DNA from: a bacterium
Lineage (GTDB): Bacteria; Bacillota_I; Bacilli_A; RF39; UBA660
DNA length: 64,000 nt
NCBI GenBank assembly: GCA_019423565.1
Contig: JAHZBE010000001.1
Span: forward strand, 124,001-188,000
Direction: 5' to 3'
The position numbers and the translations under genes are program-made. The first letter of the stretch is position 1; each line of letters begins with the position of its first letter. Of the stretch, positions 45,350-54,393 are shown piece by piece. The notes beneath the pieces are model-generated. The model was given only the letters and a program-made list of their open reading frames with translations. It had not been told where the DNA came from and made no database searches.

Positions 45350-45823
45350 TTAATATATTTCTTTATCTAAACTATTTTTAAAACTATCAAATGCTTCTTT
45401 AGATGTTTCTTCATCTAATTTATGTAGATTAATTAAATCTTTATTATTTCCTTTTATATATTCATAAATTATATCATCTCTGAAACCTATTTCATTTGCT
45501 TCTTCTTTAGTATTTGCATAATAAACTTCTTTTATATTAGCCCATATAATAGCTGATAAGCACATTGGACAAGGTTCAGCACTTGTATAAAGAATACATC
45601 CTGATAAATCATGTGTATTAAGTACTTTTGATGCTTCTCTAATTGCATTAACTTCTGCATGCGCAGTTGCATCTTTACTTTTTAAAACTGTATTATGGGC
45701 TCGTGATATTATCTTACCATCTTTAATTATTACTGCTCCAAAAGGTCCACCATTTACAAAATTTTCTTTCATATTAATATTTGCTTCTTCAATCGCAACT
45801 TTCATATATTCATTATTATTCAT
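45350..45823 (-). CDS. guaD: Guanine deaminase (cytidine deaminase-like fold)
   Basis: 157 aa. Zinc site HAEVNAIREA (HxE) and PCPMCLSAIIWA (PCxxC); the N-terminal GGPFGAVIIKDG and C-terminal GFRDDIIYEYI with a swapped tail are typical of Bacillus GuaD rather than tRNA adenosine deaminase TadA. It converts guanine to xanthine in purine salvage. The ATG has AAGAGG upstream. TadA remains the alternative, less likely because of the C-terminal motif. Confidence 0.88.
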   Translation of the reverse strand: MNNNEYMKVAIEEANINMKENFVNGGPFGAVIIKDGKIISRAHNTVLKSKDATAHAEVNAIREASKVLNTHDLSGCILYTSAEPCPMCLSAIIWANIKEVYYANTKEEANEIGFRDDIIYEYIKGNNKDLINLHKLDEETSKEAFDSFKNSLDKEIY

Positions 45824-45837
45824 ATTTATCCTCTTTT

Positions 45838-47058
45838 CTATTTTTTATACTGATAATAAAACTCAGATATTTCAATATTTCCATCAGTACTATTTGGATT
45901 ATATGATGCGACATAATATTTATATACACCCATATTTTCTGGTACAGAATTATATTCTTTATTATCAGAGTTATATATTAGGTAGTAACTTGAATCATTA
46001 TAATCAAAATCATCAATAAATATATATAAATCTGATTTTAATAAATATCCTTTTATCCAATTTTTACTATTCTTCATAGATTTTTCAATATTATTTTTAT
46101 CTTTACCATTTAATTTTATTTCAAAATCTCTTTCTTTTTCTTTTCCCATTTTTGAGTCATATACAAGATCTTCACTAATCTGTACATTATCTGGTAAAGT
46201 AATTGAAATAAATTCATTATAATCTAATTTTTTCCCTATATTATTAAGTTTATATGGTCCTATATGTTCACCAAGGTCTATAATTGCAAAACATAAAAAT
46301 ATAAATATAAAACAAAAAATACCAATTTTAATATCTTTTTTTGAATTTAATTTTTTATCTGATTTAAAACTAACACCAACTATGAATGTAATCATAGGAA
46401 TAATTTCTAATAAATAGAATAAAATATCTAGTTTAAATCCAGATTGGATTAAGGGTAACATTATAAAAATTAAAAATACATTAATCCAAAATAAAATATC
46501 TACTAATTTCTTTTTATGACGATTATTGAAATTGATTTTTCCTTTTCTTTTATATGCCTCCTTGTTTAAATTTATAATATATTCGTAAAGCTCATTTGAT
46601 ATTAATTCTTTTTTTAAACCAAAAATCCTATTTGAAGCAATTATATAAATATATTTATCACTTTCAACAATTTTAGTTATATCACTATATTTGTTTTTTA
46701 TAATACTTTTTTCTGATTCAAATATAAAATGGTCATCATAAAAATAAATGTTATAATTTTTATTATCTATTTTTTCAAGTTCTTTTAAGCTATTATTTCT
46801 AATGATTTTGTTAAATGCTAATAATCTTACAAAAATCAAGAATAAAAGTAAAATAAAATTTTCTAAAAAATAAATTCTTACTGGTGAATTACCTAAAAGT
46901 GCTGAAATCGTATTTATTCCAAACAAAATCAAAAATATAAAAATAATTTGTCCCCAAAACAAAGCAGTTGGATATGTTTTACACCCTTCAACAAAATATT
47001 CATATGTATATTTTCCATCATATGTAAATATACTTTTTTTCTTATCAAATTTCTCCAT
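45838..47058 (-). CDS. YcxB-like multi-pass membrane protein
   Basis: 406 aa. Helices at about 31-51, 60-80, 184-204, 210-228 and 246-264. The first half has the YcxB-like segment (FYDDHFIFESEKSIIKNKYSDITKIVESDKYIYIIAS). The last 140 residues are outside the membrane and hydrophilic. A longer, possibly fused member of that family; role unknown. Followed at 14 nt by guaD. Confidence 0.75.
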   Translation of the reverse strand: MEKFDKKKSIFTYDGKYTYEYFVEGCKTYPTALFWGQIIFIFLILFGINTISALLGNSPVRIYFLENFILLLFLIFVRLLAFNKIIRNNSLKELEKIDNKNYNIYFYDDHFIFESEKSIIKNKYSDITKIVESDKYIYIIASNRIFGLKKELISNELYEYIINLNKEAYKRKGKINFNNRHKKKLVDILFWINVFLIFIMLPLIQSGFKLDILFYLLEIIPMITFIVGVSFKSDKKLNSKKDIKIGIFCFIFIFLCFAIIDLGEHIGPYKLNNIGKKLDYNEFISITLPDNVQISEDLVYDSKMGKEKERDFEIKLNGKDKNNIEKSMKNSKNWIKGYLLKSDLYIFIDDFDYNDSSYYLIYNSDNKEYNSVPENMGVYKYYVASYNPNSTDGNIEISEFYYQYKK

Positions 47059-47099
47059 ATCATAACACCTCTGCTATTTTAATTATAACACGTATTACA

Positions 47100-47912
47100 C
47101 TAATTTTTATATAATAATTTTTTTAACTCAATTAATTTTATTATTTCATCTTCATAACCTTTATTTTGTTCTTCATTTAACAAAGTAAATTTATTATCTT
47201 TAACATTTTCAATCATACCAATTAACTTTTTATCATCTTTTCTTATAACTAAATAATCACAAGAATCATCTACTCCATTAAACTCTCTTTTCTTTTCTAT
47301 TAAATAATTTTTTATTTCATTTTGAAACATCGTAGATGGCTTAACTAATCTTATATCACTCATTCTTTCTTTATCTTTTACAATATAATTTAAATATCTT
47401 TCTTCTTCACTAAATACACATCCACAGTATTTCTGCATATAAAGTCCAAGTCTTTTTGCTTCTTCTCTGCCTTCTTTAAAATATGGTCTAAAATCATAAT
47501 AATAAAATTTAATTCCATACTTTTTTTCTAAAGACTCTCCTACTTCTTTAATTAAATCATGCTTTTGATATGGACTTATAAGAAGACTTGTACAAAATGC
47601 ATCATAACCATTTTCTTTTGCATATCTAGCAACTTCATCAAGCCTTGAATAATAACAATATCTACATCTATTATCAAGTATATTAATAGTATTTTTAGTA
47701 AACTCTCTAAAACCATATTCATCTTTATATATTACATTAAAATTAATCATTTCACTATATTTCTTTAAAGTATCTCGCCTAGCCTTATATTCCATATATG
47801 GATGAATATTTGTATTATACCAAAAACCCGTAACATCAATATCTTCTTCCCTTAATTTTTTTATACACATAATACTACATGGGGCGCAGCAAATATGTAA
47901 TAATAATTTCAT
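47100..47912 (-). CDS. queH: Epoxyqueuosine reductase QueH
   Basis: 270 aa. N-terminal LLLHICCAPCS with two Cys pairs for the metal cluster, then CRYCYYSRLDEVARYAKENG (Cys pair), FCTSLLISPYQKHD and the Cys pair YCGCVFSEEERY. It performs the last step of queuosine synthesis in tRNA; QueH replaces QueG in many Firmicutes. The C-terminal 70 residues (LVIRKDDKKLIGMIENVKDN) form an additional domain not present in the shortest members. ATG 47912 was chosen over GTG 47921. Confidence 0.93.
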   Translation of the reverse strand: MKLLLHICCAPCSIMCIKKLREEDIDVTGFWYNTNIHPYMEYKARRDTLKKYSEMINFNVIYKDEYGFREFTKNTINILDNRCRYCYYSRLDEVARYAKENGYDAFCTSLLISPYQKHDLIKEVGESLEKKYGIKFYYYDFRPYFKEGREEAKRLGLYMQKYCGCVFSEEERYLNYIVKDKERMSDIRLVKPSTMFQNEIKNYLIEKKREFNGVDDSCDYLVIRKDDKKLIGMIENVKDNKFTLLNEEQNKGYEDEIIKLIELKKLLYKN

Positions 47913-47960
47913 ATAAATCACTTCATTTCTAGAGAATATTATACATTAAAAAAGTTAAAA

Positions 47961-47982
47961 TAAAAAGCCCTAAATAGGACTT
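47961..47982 (-). terminator. Terminator after the lipoprotein pair
   Basis: AGTCC ... GGGCT stem (47966-47981) with T-run on the minus strand. Confidence 0.7.
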
Positions 47983-48511
47983 ATCTTGTATCACCATATC
48001 CAGCAAAAAAGGAACATTTATTATTTTCATTTCTAAAAGAACCATATATATATCCACCGTTTTTAGAAACCCATATATATTTACTACTCAAATCTGTTTT
48101 TTCAATAAGAATACCATCGACTCCACCTATTTGTTTTATAAACTCATCATATTTTATTCCCGAATCTACTTTCTTTTCTAAATTTTTTAAATTTGATAAA
48201 TCAACCTTTCGATTTGCAAGTTTCTTTTTATTATAAGATGCAGATACAATTGCGCTATTACCTGAATAATATTTCAAAGTAATTGTATCACCATTTTCTA
48301 AATCATATCTATAAAAATTATTTTTTTTATCATATAAAACACCTTCAACTCCAGTTATTTTATTAACTTCTTCAACTGTATTTTTTGGCTCGATTATTTT
48401 TATACATTCAAGCGCACTACAATTGGATTTTATTTTTTCTTCATCCGAAGCACAACCAACAATTAATAAAATTAAAGCAAAACATAAAATATATTTAAAT
48501 TTTTTTATCAT
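47981..48511 (-). CDS. Lipoprotein paralogue 2
   Basis: 176 aa. Lipoprotein signal (FKYILCFALILLIVGC) with lipobox LIVGC. After a short linker two repeats of a small alpha-beta domain (SALECIKIIEPKNTVEEVNKITG, then LEKKVDSGIKYDEFIKQIGG) like the cell-wall SmpA/BLIP-like folds. It is about half identical to the product of the upstream gene 48549-49109, so the pair arose by tandem duplication. Anchored on the outer face of the membrane; function unknown. Confidence 0.82.
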   Translation of the reverse strand: MIKKFKYILCFALILLIVGCASDEEKIKSNCSALECIKIIEPKNTVEEVNKITGVEGVLYDKKNNFYRYDLENGDTITLKYYSGNSAIVSASYNKKKLANRKVDLSNLKNLEKKVDSGIKYDEFIKQIGGVDGILIEKTDLSSKYIWVSKNGGYIYGSFRNENNKCSFFAGYGDTR

Positions 48512-48548
48512 ATTATTACAACCTCACTTATTAAATTTTTTATAAAAA

Positions 48549-49109
48549 TTATTTTATATCCTTATATCCAGAAAAAAATGAACAGACATTATCACTAGTT
48601 TTAAATGTAGCAATTACAGATCCACCTTTTTTGGAAACCCATATATACTTATTGCTTAATTCTGATTTTTCTATTAAAGTACCATCTATACCTCCTATTT
48701 CTTCTTTAAATTCATCATATGTAATCCCTAAATTAACTTTAGATTTTAATTCTTCAATTTTTGATAGATTAACCTTTTTATTAGAAATTTCATCTTTATT
48801 ATATGACGAAATTATAATTGCTTTATCTCCAGAATAATACTTTAATATAATAGTTCCATTATTCCCTAAATCATATTCATAAAAATTATATCTCTCATCA
48901 ATTATTTTTCCATCTACACCAATTATTTTATTAACTTCTTCAACTGTATTTTCTACTTTTATTTTTTTTATACATTCAGTTGCAGAACACTTTGCTTTTA
49001 AACTAGATTTTTTAGAAATAGATAGATTGCTTCTTGATTTACAACTAGTCATTAAAAGTAAAACAAAAGTGCATAATAAAGCAATAATTAACAATTTACT
49101 TTTTTTCAT
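48549..49109 (-). CDS. Lipoprotein paralogue 1
   Basis: 186 aa. Signal SKLLIIALLCTFVLLLMTSC with lipobox LMTSC. It carries the same two-repeat body (CSATECIKKIKVENTVEEVN, ITYDEFKEEIGGIDGTLIEK) as the next gene, 37 nt downstream. ATG 49109 has AGGTG upstream. Tandem paralogues of surface lipoproteins can differ in binding specificity, but no partner is known here. Confidence 0.82.
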   Translation of the reverse strand: MKKSKLLIIALLCTFVLLLMTSCKSRSNLSISKKSSLKAKCSATECIKKIKVENTVEEVNKIIGVDGKIIDERYNFYEYDLGNNGTIILKYYSGDKAIIISSYNKDEISNKKVNLSKIEELKSKVNLGITYDEFKEEIGGIDGTLIEKSELSNKYIWVSKKGGSVIATFKTSDNVCSFFSGYKDIK

Positions 49110-49168
49110 TGTATTCACCTATATGTTAATTATACACTATCTTCTTTAAGAAATACAAGATAGTACAA

Positions 49169-49198
49169 AAAAAATATGAACTCAATTGTTCATATTTT
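49169..49198 (-). terminator. Terminator of dacF
   Basis: ATGAAC (49177-49182) with GTTCAT around CAATT; T-run on the minus strand after the dacF stop at 49200. Confidence 0.8.
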
Positions 49199-49199
49199 C

Positions 49200-50351
49200 T
49201 TACATTATATTTTCACCAGTCATAATATCTTTTATATTTCTAAGTAATAATTCAAGAATATTTGCTCTTTCTACATTCTCATCAACAGTAACATTTATTT
49301 TATATATTTCCTTGTTATTTTCATGAACTGATAAATATCCAATTACATCACCTTTTTTAATAGGAATATCCTTTTTAATTATTTCTAGATTATAACTTAA
49401 TTTTCTATCTTTATTACCTTTTTTATTAAGAACATTTATATCTTGTGTTGGAACTACATTTACTCTTCCTGTCTTACTCTTATCATTTTTAAATGTACCA
49501 ACCTTAGTTTTTGTTGTTAAATACCCCTTTACTGTATAAAGATTAAATCCATAATCTAACATTTTACTCATTTCTTCATTTCTTTTAGCACTTGTTTCTT
49601 CTCCCATAATTACACCAATTAATCTCATATTATTTCTTTTAGCAGTCGCAGTTAAACAATAACCAGCTTCTTTTGTATAACCTGTTTTTAATCCATCCAT
49701 TCCATCATATGTTTTTATTAATTTATTTGTATTAACAAGCCAAAATTTATTTTTAGTATTTTGTCTTAAATATGTTTCATATATTCCAGAATATTCAAGT
49801 ATTTTTTTATGTCTTACAAGTTCTCTTGCCATAGAAGCCATATCATATGCTGAACTATAGTGATTAGCAGTATCTAATCCCGTTGCATTTTTAAAATTTG
49901 TATTTTTAAGTCCCATACTTTTTACTTTTTCATTCATTTTAAATACAAATGCTTCTTCTGTCCCTGATATTCTTTCTGCTAGAGTAACAACTGCATCATT
50001 TGCAGATCCTACACATATTGCTTTAAGTAAATCATTAACAGTCATCTCTTCTCCAGCTTCTAAATATATTTGAGATCCACCCATAGATGCCGCTGTCGCA
50101 CTTACCTTTACTTTTTCATCAAGTGATAAATTACCTTTTTCAAGTTCTTCCATAATAAGTATTAAACTCATTATTTTAGTCATTGAAGCAGGCGCATATC
50201 TTTCATTTGGATTACTCTCATGAATAATTTCACCTGTTGATGCTTCTATTAATATAGAACTTTTAGCACTCTCTGTAAGCCCTAAGTCTTCTGCTTTTAC
50301 ATTTGTAATAAACATAAAAGATAAAAATAATACTATTAAAACTTTTTTCAT
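49200..50351 (-). CDS. dacF: D-alanyl-D-alanine carboxypeptidase (PBP5/DacF type)
   Basis: 383 aa. Signal peptide (VLIVLFLSFMFITNVKA), penicillin-binding serine peptidase motifs SMTK (SxxK, about 57), SAN (VGSANDAV) and KTG (LKTGYT), then a C-terminal PBP5-like beta domain (about 280-370) and an amphipathic end for membrane contact. Trims D-Ala from peptidoglycan pentapeptides. Family letter (dacA or dacF) is not certain. The ATG follows AGAGGTG. Divergent from the VanY-type gene across the SGNH/ligase insert. Confidence 0.94.
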   Translation of the reverse strand: MKKVLIVLFLSFMFITNVKAEDLGLTESAKSSILIEASTGEIIHESNPNERYAPASMTKIMSLILIMEELEKGNLSLDEKVKVSATAASMGGSQIYLEAGEEMTVNDLLKAICVGSANDAVVTLAERISGTEEAFVFKMNEKVKSMGLKNTNFKNATGLDTANHYSSAYDMASMARELVRHKKILEYSGIYETYLRQNTKNKFWLVNTNKLIKTYDGMDGLKTGYTKEAGYCLTATAKRNNMRLIGVIMGEETSAKRNEEMSKMLDYGFNLYTVKGYLTTKTKVGTFKNDKSKTGRVNVVPTQDINVLNKKGNKDRKLSYNLEIIKKDIPIKKGDVIGYLSVHENNKEIYKINVTVDENVERANILELLLRNIKDIMTGENIM

Positions 50352-50370
50352 ATTACACCTCTAATAAAAA

Positions 50371-50416
50371 CTATGAATAAATATATTAATTTATGAAATT
50401 ATTTGAAAAATTCGTA
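50371..50416. repeat. 46-bp direct repeat, copy 1
   Basis: Matches 53191-53236 at 45 of 46 positions (begins CTATGAATAAATATATTAAT; single difference C/T near the end). It lies between dacF and the SGNH hydrolase gene. Confidence 0.92.
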
Positions 50417-50452
50417 TATTTAAAATTTACATTTAAATGAATTATATACTAT

Positions 50453-51325
50453 TTACATATCTTTTAACTTTAGCTGTAACTTAGAACCATTAAAATAATT
50501 ATTTTCTAATTCTTCAATTACCTTATTTCCAATAATGATATTTCCCTCTCTTGAAGGATGAAAATCAAATTTAGCACAAGGTAATTTTTCTGAATATAAA
50601 TCTATTAAATGAACATTAGAAAACTCATTACACAAATCAAATAACCTTCTATTAAATTCAGCTTGTATATAATATATTAAATCTTTTGGTAAGATATTGT
50701 TTTTATCTCTTACATTTTGTAAATTAATAATCTTATCAATCAATTTTACAATATTAGAATAATATACACTTAAAACATATATATCGACTTCAGGGTTCAT
50801 TTCTGTCAAAAAAATTAAATTATTTCTAATATTATTAATAGCTTGTATAAAAAAAGATTGAAATTCATTTGCCATATTAGTTCTTATTGTTTTATTGAGT
50901 AATTCAACAGGACCAGCATGCATAAAAACAAACATATCATTTATACCCGTGCTATACAAAAAAATAGGTTTAATAGCTTTTTTATAAACATCCCCAATCT
51001 TTTCGTCATTATTCATAAGTTTTAATTTTTTTTGATATTTTTTTGGAACTACTAATTTAAATAAAAAGTTGGTATTTCTTAAATTATCAATAGAGGATAT
51101 TTGTATTTTTCTAATTTGTGACATTGAATAATTACATTTAAATACCTTTTCTAAATCCCAAGTATAATTACGATCTAATGATGAAATATTATATGTACTA
51201 ACATTATATCCTTTATTAATTAAATAATCTCTTACATAATCTACATACCCATAATTGTCTTTATTATCAACAGTGTTAGGCATACCTAGAGAACTAATAC
51301 CGCTGAATAAATCTATCCTATCCAT
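50453..51325 (-). CDS. SGNH-type hydrolase-like protein
   Basis: 290 aa. YSTGINDMFVFMH provides the GxND block, and AKFDFHPSREGN the C-terminal DxxH of GDSL/SGNH hydrolases. The N-terminal block is LFSGISSLG, a variant of the GDS motif. No signal peptide, so probably cytoplasmic. It follows the AMP-forming ligase gene by 2 nt, suggesting action on the same acyl compound (thioester or ester). Both genes lie between the 46-bp repeats. Substrate unknown. Confidence 0.8.
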   Translation of the reverse strand: MDRIDLFSGISSLGMPNTVDNKDNYGYVDYVRDYLINKGYNVSTYNISSLDRNYTWDLEKVFKCNYSMSQIRKIQISSIDNLRNTNFLFKLVVPKKYQKKLKLMNNDEKIGDVYKKAIKPIFLYSTGINDMFVFMHAGPVELLNKTIRTNMANEFQSFFIQAINNIRNNLIFLTEMNPEVDIYVLSVYYSNIVKLIDKIINLQNVRDKNNILPKDLIYYIQAEFNRRLFDLCNEFSNVHLIDLYSEKLPCAKFDFHPSREGNIIIGNKVIEELENNYFNGSKLQLKLKDM

Positions 51326-51327
51326 AA

Positions 51328-52770
51328 TTACTTTATCCTTTCATTACTTAATCTTATTTCATAACTTTTAATATGTTTATATTTTGGTAAATCATCATTT
51401 ATTGAACTAAATGATTCATCATAATTGGCTAAATCATTTGTATAGAGAATAGCATGTAATACATCATTATTTAAATGAATATTAACTTTTTCTACATGAC
51501 ATCTTTTTTGAATTAAAGCTTCCAATTCCTTAGGATTTACTTTTTCTCCATTTTGTAAAACAAATATTCTATCTTTCCTTTTTTTGTAATAAAACTTATT
51601 ATCGACTATTTTTCCCAAATCGCCAGTGTGATAAAAGCCATCTTCATCTAAAGCTTCTTTAGTACTATCATCATCATTATAATAACCCAAAAAAGGATCT
51701 GGCTTCTTTACAATCAATTCTCCTATTCCATCTTCATCTTTATCAATAATTTTATATTCATATTTATCATATAAACTACCAGTTGCTTCAATGTCATCAT
51801 CATAAACTGAATTTCCTGATAATGTCGTAACCATTTCTGACATTCCATAAACTTCTTTTAACCAAATGCCTGCATCATAATAATTTTGTTTTAATTGTTT
51901 TGATACTTTTGAACCTCCAATTATTATTTTTTCTAATTCACCACCATATAACTCTTTTAATTTACTGCTTTCTCCATTAACAGCACTATACATTCTTTCA
52001 CAAATCAATGGAACACTTATCAAAAAATTTGGTTTTACTTGTGATAATTCTATTTCAATATTTTTAATAGATGAACTTAAATATAACTTTTTACCACTTA
52101 TTAATGAATAGTAAAAATCACATGATGCAAATACATGACTTAATGGTAAAAATAAATAATCACGTTGATTTTTATTCATTGGTATTCTAAAGTTACAACA
52201 TGGATATCCATTAATAATATTTTCACCTGAAATCATAACAGGTTTAGGTCTAGAAGTAGATCCCGAAGTAAATATAATTTTACAGCATTTTTTTGCATTA
52301 TTTTTATGCATTTCTAATAATTCAACTTTATTTTTAATTACACTTTTCCCTATCTGGATAATTTTTGGAATATAGCTTTCTAATTCTATATATTTTATAG
52401 TTGGATACTTTTCTTTTAATTTATTTACAATATCCTTTTGTCTTGAAGAATAAAGAAATACATCTGGAAGAGTTTTAGTTATTGCATTATCCAAATCATA
52501 TACTTTATAATTTTTATCAACATTAATTATTATTCCTGTATAACTAGTAACAGCGGTTTCACATAATAAATAGTTTAATGAGTTTTCAGAAAAAATCATA
52601 AATTTATTATTATTTAATCCTAATTCGCTAAAACCTTTAGCAAGATATAATGTATTCTCAATAAATTCTCCAAAGGTATAATATTTAAAAATACCATCTT
52701 CTTTTGTATAAATAAATGGTTCGTCTTTCCACTTTATATAATCATCAATTAATATACTTGCAATATCCAT
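51328..52770 (-). CDS. AMP-dependent acyl ligase (ANL superfamily)
   Basis: 480 aa. Motifs: CCKIIFTSGSTSRPKPVMIS (ATP/P-loop), EVYGMSE, YHTGDLGKI and KDRIFVLQNGEKVNPKELE, with the catalytic Lys of the last region near the end (LPKYKHI). It adenylates a carboxylic acid for transfer to CoA or a carrier protein. No carrier gene is seen beside it. Shorter than most acyl-CoA synthetases and the C-terminal domain ends early. Paired with the SGNH hydrolase gene in a cassette bounded by 46-bp repeats. Confidence 0.9.
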   Translation of the reverse strand: MDIASILIDDYIKWKDEPFIYTKEDGIFKYYTFGEFIENTLYLAKGFSELGLNNNKFMIFSENSLNYLLCETAVTSYTGIIINVDKNYKVYDLDNAITKTLPDVFLYSSRQKDIVNKLKEKYPTIKYIELESYIPKIIQIGKSVIKNKVELLEMHKNNAKKCCKIIFTSGSTSRPKPVMISGENIINGYPCCNFRIPMNKNQRDYLFLPLSHVFASCDFYYSLISGKKLYLSSSIKNIEIELSQVKPNFLISVPLICERMYSAVNGESSKLKELYGGELEKIIIGGSKVSKQLKQNYYDAGIWLKEVYGMSEMVTTLSGNSVYDDDIEATGSLYDKYEYKIIDKDEDGIGELIVKKPDPFLGYYNDDDSTKEALDEDGFYHTGDLGKIVDNKFYYKKRKDRIFVLQNGEKVNPKELEALIQKRCHVEKVNIHLNNDVLHAILYTNDLANYDESFSSINDDLPKYKHIKSYEIRLSNERIK

Positions 52771-53190
52771 AAAATAATCACCTTTTTTCGCAAATTACAT
52801 ATATTATAACATTATATTTTATAATTTCAAGATATTTATAATCAATAAACTATTTGACAAAAAGGTATTCAAATATCCTCTTTATTTATATGTTTATTAT
52901 CTATTAATTATAAAGTAAAAAATATCCATATCACAATTAAAAATAACTTTTTTTCATTATTTAGATTCAAAATATTCTTATCCATACTAATCTATTTAAT
53001 TTCTAAATTAATATATTCTAAAATTTTTTTAGTATATATAATATTCCATCTATATACTTATTATTAATCACATATAATTTTACATTTCTATATCGCAAAA
53101 TTGCATATGACAATTTTATATAATAGTATACATTTTTATTTTTTCAATTATAAATAAAGTAATATCTTTATTTTCAAATAAAAAGAAAGG
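52771..53190. other. 420-bp gene-free A+T-rich region
   Basis: No ORF with a ribosome site, no RNA gene recognised. Holds GCAAAATTGC (small palindrome near 53095) and, on the minus strand, TATAAT upstream of the ligase (about 52803-52813), a likely promoter -10. Base composition is even more A+T-rich than the surroundings. Confidence 0.6.
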
Positions 53191-53236
53191 CTATGAATAA
53201 ATATATTAATTTATGAAATTATTTGAAAAATTTGTA
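53191..53236. repeat. 46-bp direct repeat, copy 2
   Basis: Same orientation as 50371-50416, 2820 bp apart. It lies 52 nt before the VanY-type gene and may be part of its promoter region. Confidence 0.92.
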
Positions 53237-53287
53237 GAACAAATTACATCTATTTGATATAATTAAGATAATAAGGAAGGTGATATT

Positions 53288-54382
53288 TTGGCTAAGAGAA
53301 AACCAAATTATAAACTTAGAAGAAATCTTGCAAAAGCATTTTTAGTGTTTATTATTATAATTCCTATAATACTTATTAATAGAGTAAAGCTTGCGCATTT
53401 ACCACTATATTTATCAAATACAAAATATACTAATGTAATTGATGCTATGTTTGAGGTTCAATATACAGGTTCTGAAGCAAAGAATACTTTAAACTACCTA
53501 AAAGAAAAGAAAAAAATAAATGATAATACTGATGATTATATATTAAAACTATATGATAAAGGATATAATAAAAACACTATTGATTATTTAATTAAAAATC
53601 TAAATAAGTCGCAAATTACTGACTTTCTTGATAAAAAATACAGTAAAGATTTTGAAGAATATATAAAACTTGATTTATTCAAATACTCAAAATATAATAG
53701 ATATTTAAAATATCAAGAAAAACATAAAGACTTAAGTTTAGAAGATGTAGTTATTAGAATAGAATTAAATATGGATAAAACTTATTACGAAGATAGTGAA
53801 TTTATTAAGAATCCTGATGAAATAACTACTCTTGCAAATAAATATTATGAAATACCAGAAGATTACGAACCAAAAGATTTAGTTGATATGGAAGATGATT
53901 ATGCAAATAATATGTATGGGACATTAACTCTTAGAAAAGAAGCATATGAAAAATTTAAAGAAATGTGTAATGCATCTAGAAAAGACGGCGTTAAATTTTA
54001 TGCTGAATCTGCATATAGAGGATACAATTATCAAAATATAATATACAAAAATTATATTGATGAAAATGGGCAAGAAAAGGCAGATAAATATGCTGCAAGA
54101 CCTGGTTTCTCAGAACATGAATTAGGTTTAGCACTTGATCTTGCTAATATTTGGACAATAACTACTAAAGGTGAAGAATATAAATGGCTTACTAAAAATG
54201 CGTATAAGTATGGATATATAATAAGATATAAAAAGGAATGGGAAGATATAACTGGATATTCTGCTGAAAGCTGGCATATTAGATATGTTGGAGTAAAAGC
54301 AGCAAGTGTTATACAAAAGGAAAATATTACATATGAAGAATATTATGCAAAATATATATTAACGAAAAAAAGTTCAAAATAA
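53288..54382 (+). CDS. D-alanyl-D-alanine carboxypeptidase, VanY type (family M15)
   Basis: 364 aa. TTG start with AAGGAAGG 9 nt upstream. N-terminal basic segment and membrane helix (FLVFIIIIPIILI), an unfamiliar stalk of about 130 residues, then the M15B peptidase with zinc ligands in SEHELGLALDL (His, Asp) and ESWHIRYVG (His). It removes terminal D-Ala from cell-wall precursors outside the membrane. It probably complements dacF, divergently encoded on the other side of the 2.8-kb insert. Confidence 0.93.
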   Translation: MAKRKPNYKLRRNLAKAFLVFIIIIPIILINRVKLAHLPLYLSNTKYTNVIDAMFEVQYTGSEAKNTLNYLKEKKKINDNTDDYILKLYDKGYNKNTIDYLIKNLNKSQITDFLDKKYSKDFEEYIKLDLFKYSKYNRYLKYQEKHKDLSLEDVVIRIELNMDKTYYEDSEFIKNPDEITTLANKYYEIPEDYEPKDLVDMEDDYANNMYGTLTLRKEAYEKFKEMCNASRKDGVKFYAESAYRGYNYQNIIYKNYIDENGQEKADKYAARPGFSEHELGLALDLANIWTITTKGEEYKWLTKNAYKYGYIIRYKKEWEDITGYSAESWHIRYVGVKAASVIQKENITYEEYYAKYILTKKSSK

Positions 54383-54393
54383 TGAACTTTTTT
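54365..54393. terminator. Bidirectional terminator
   Basis: AAAAAAAGTTCA with TGAACTTTTTT (54365-54376, 54383-54393), serving the convergent VanY-type and ABC exporter genes; it overlaps both stops. Confidence 0.85.

Noticed and set aside
54128..54316. Minus-strand 62-aa ORF within the VanY-type gene
   Set aside because: Antisense to the catalytic motifs of a clear peptidase.
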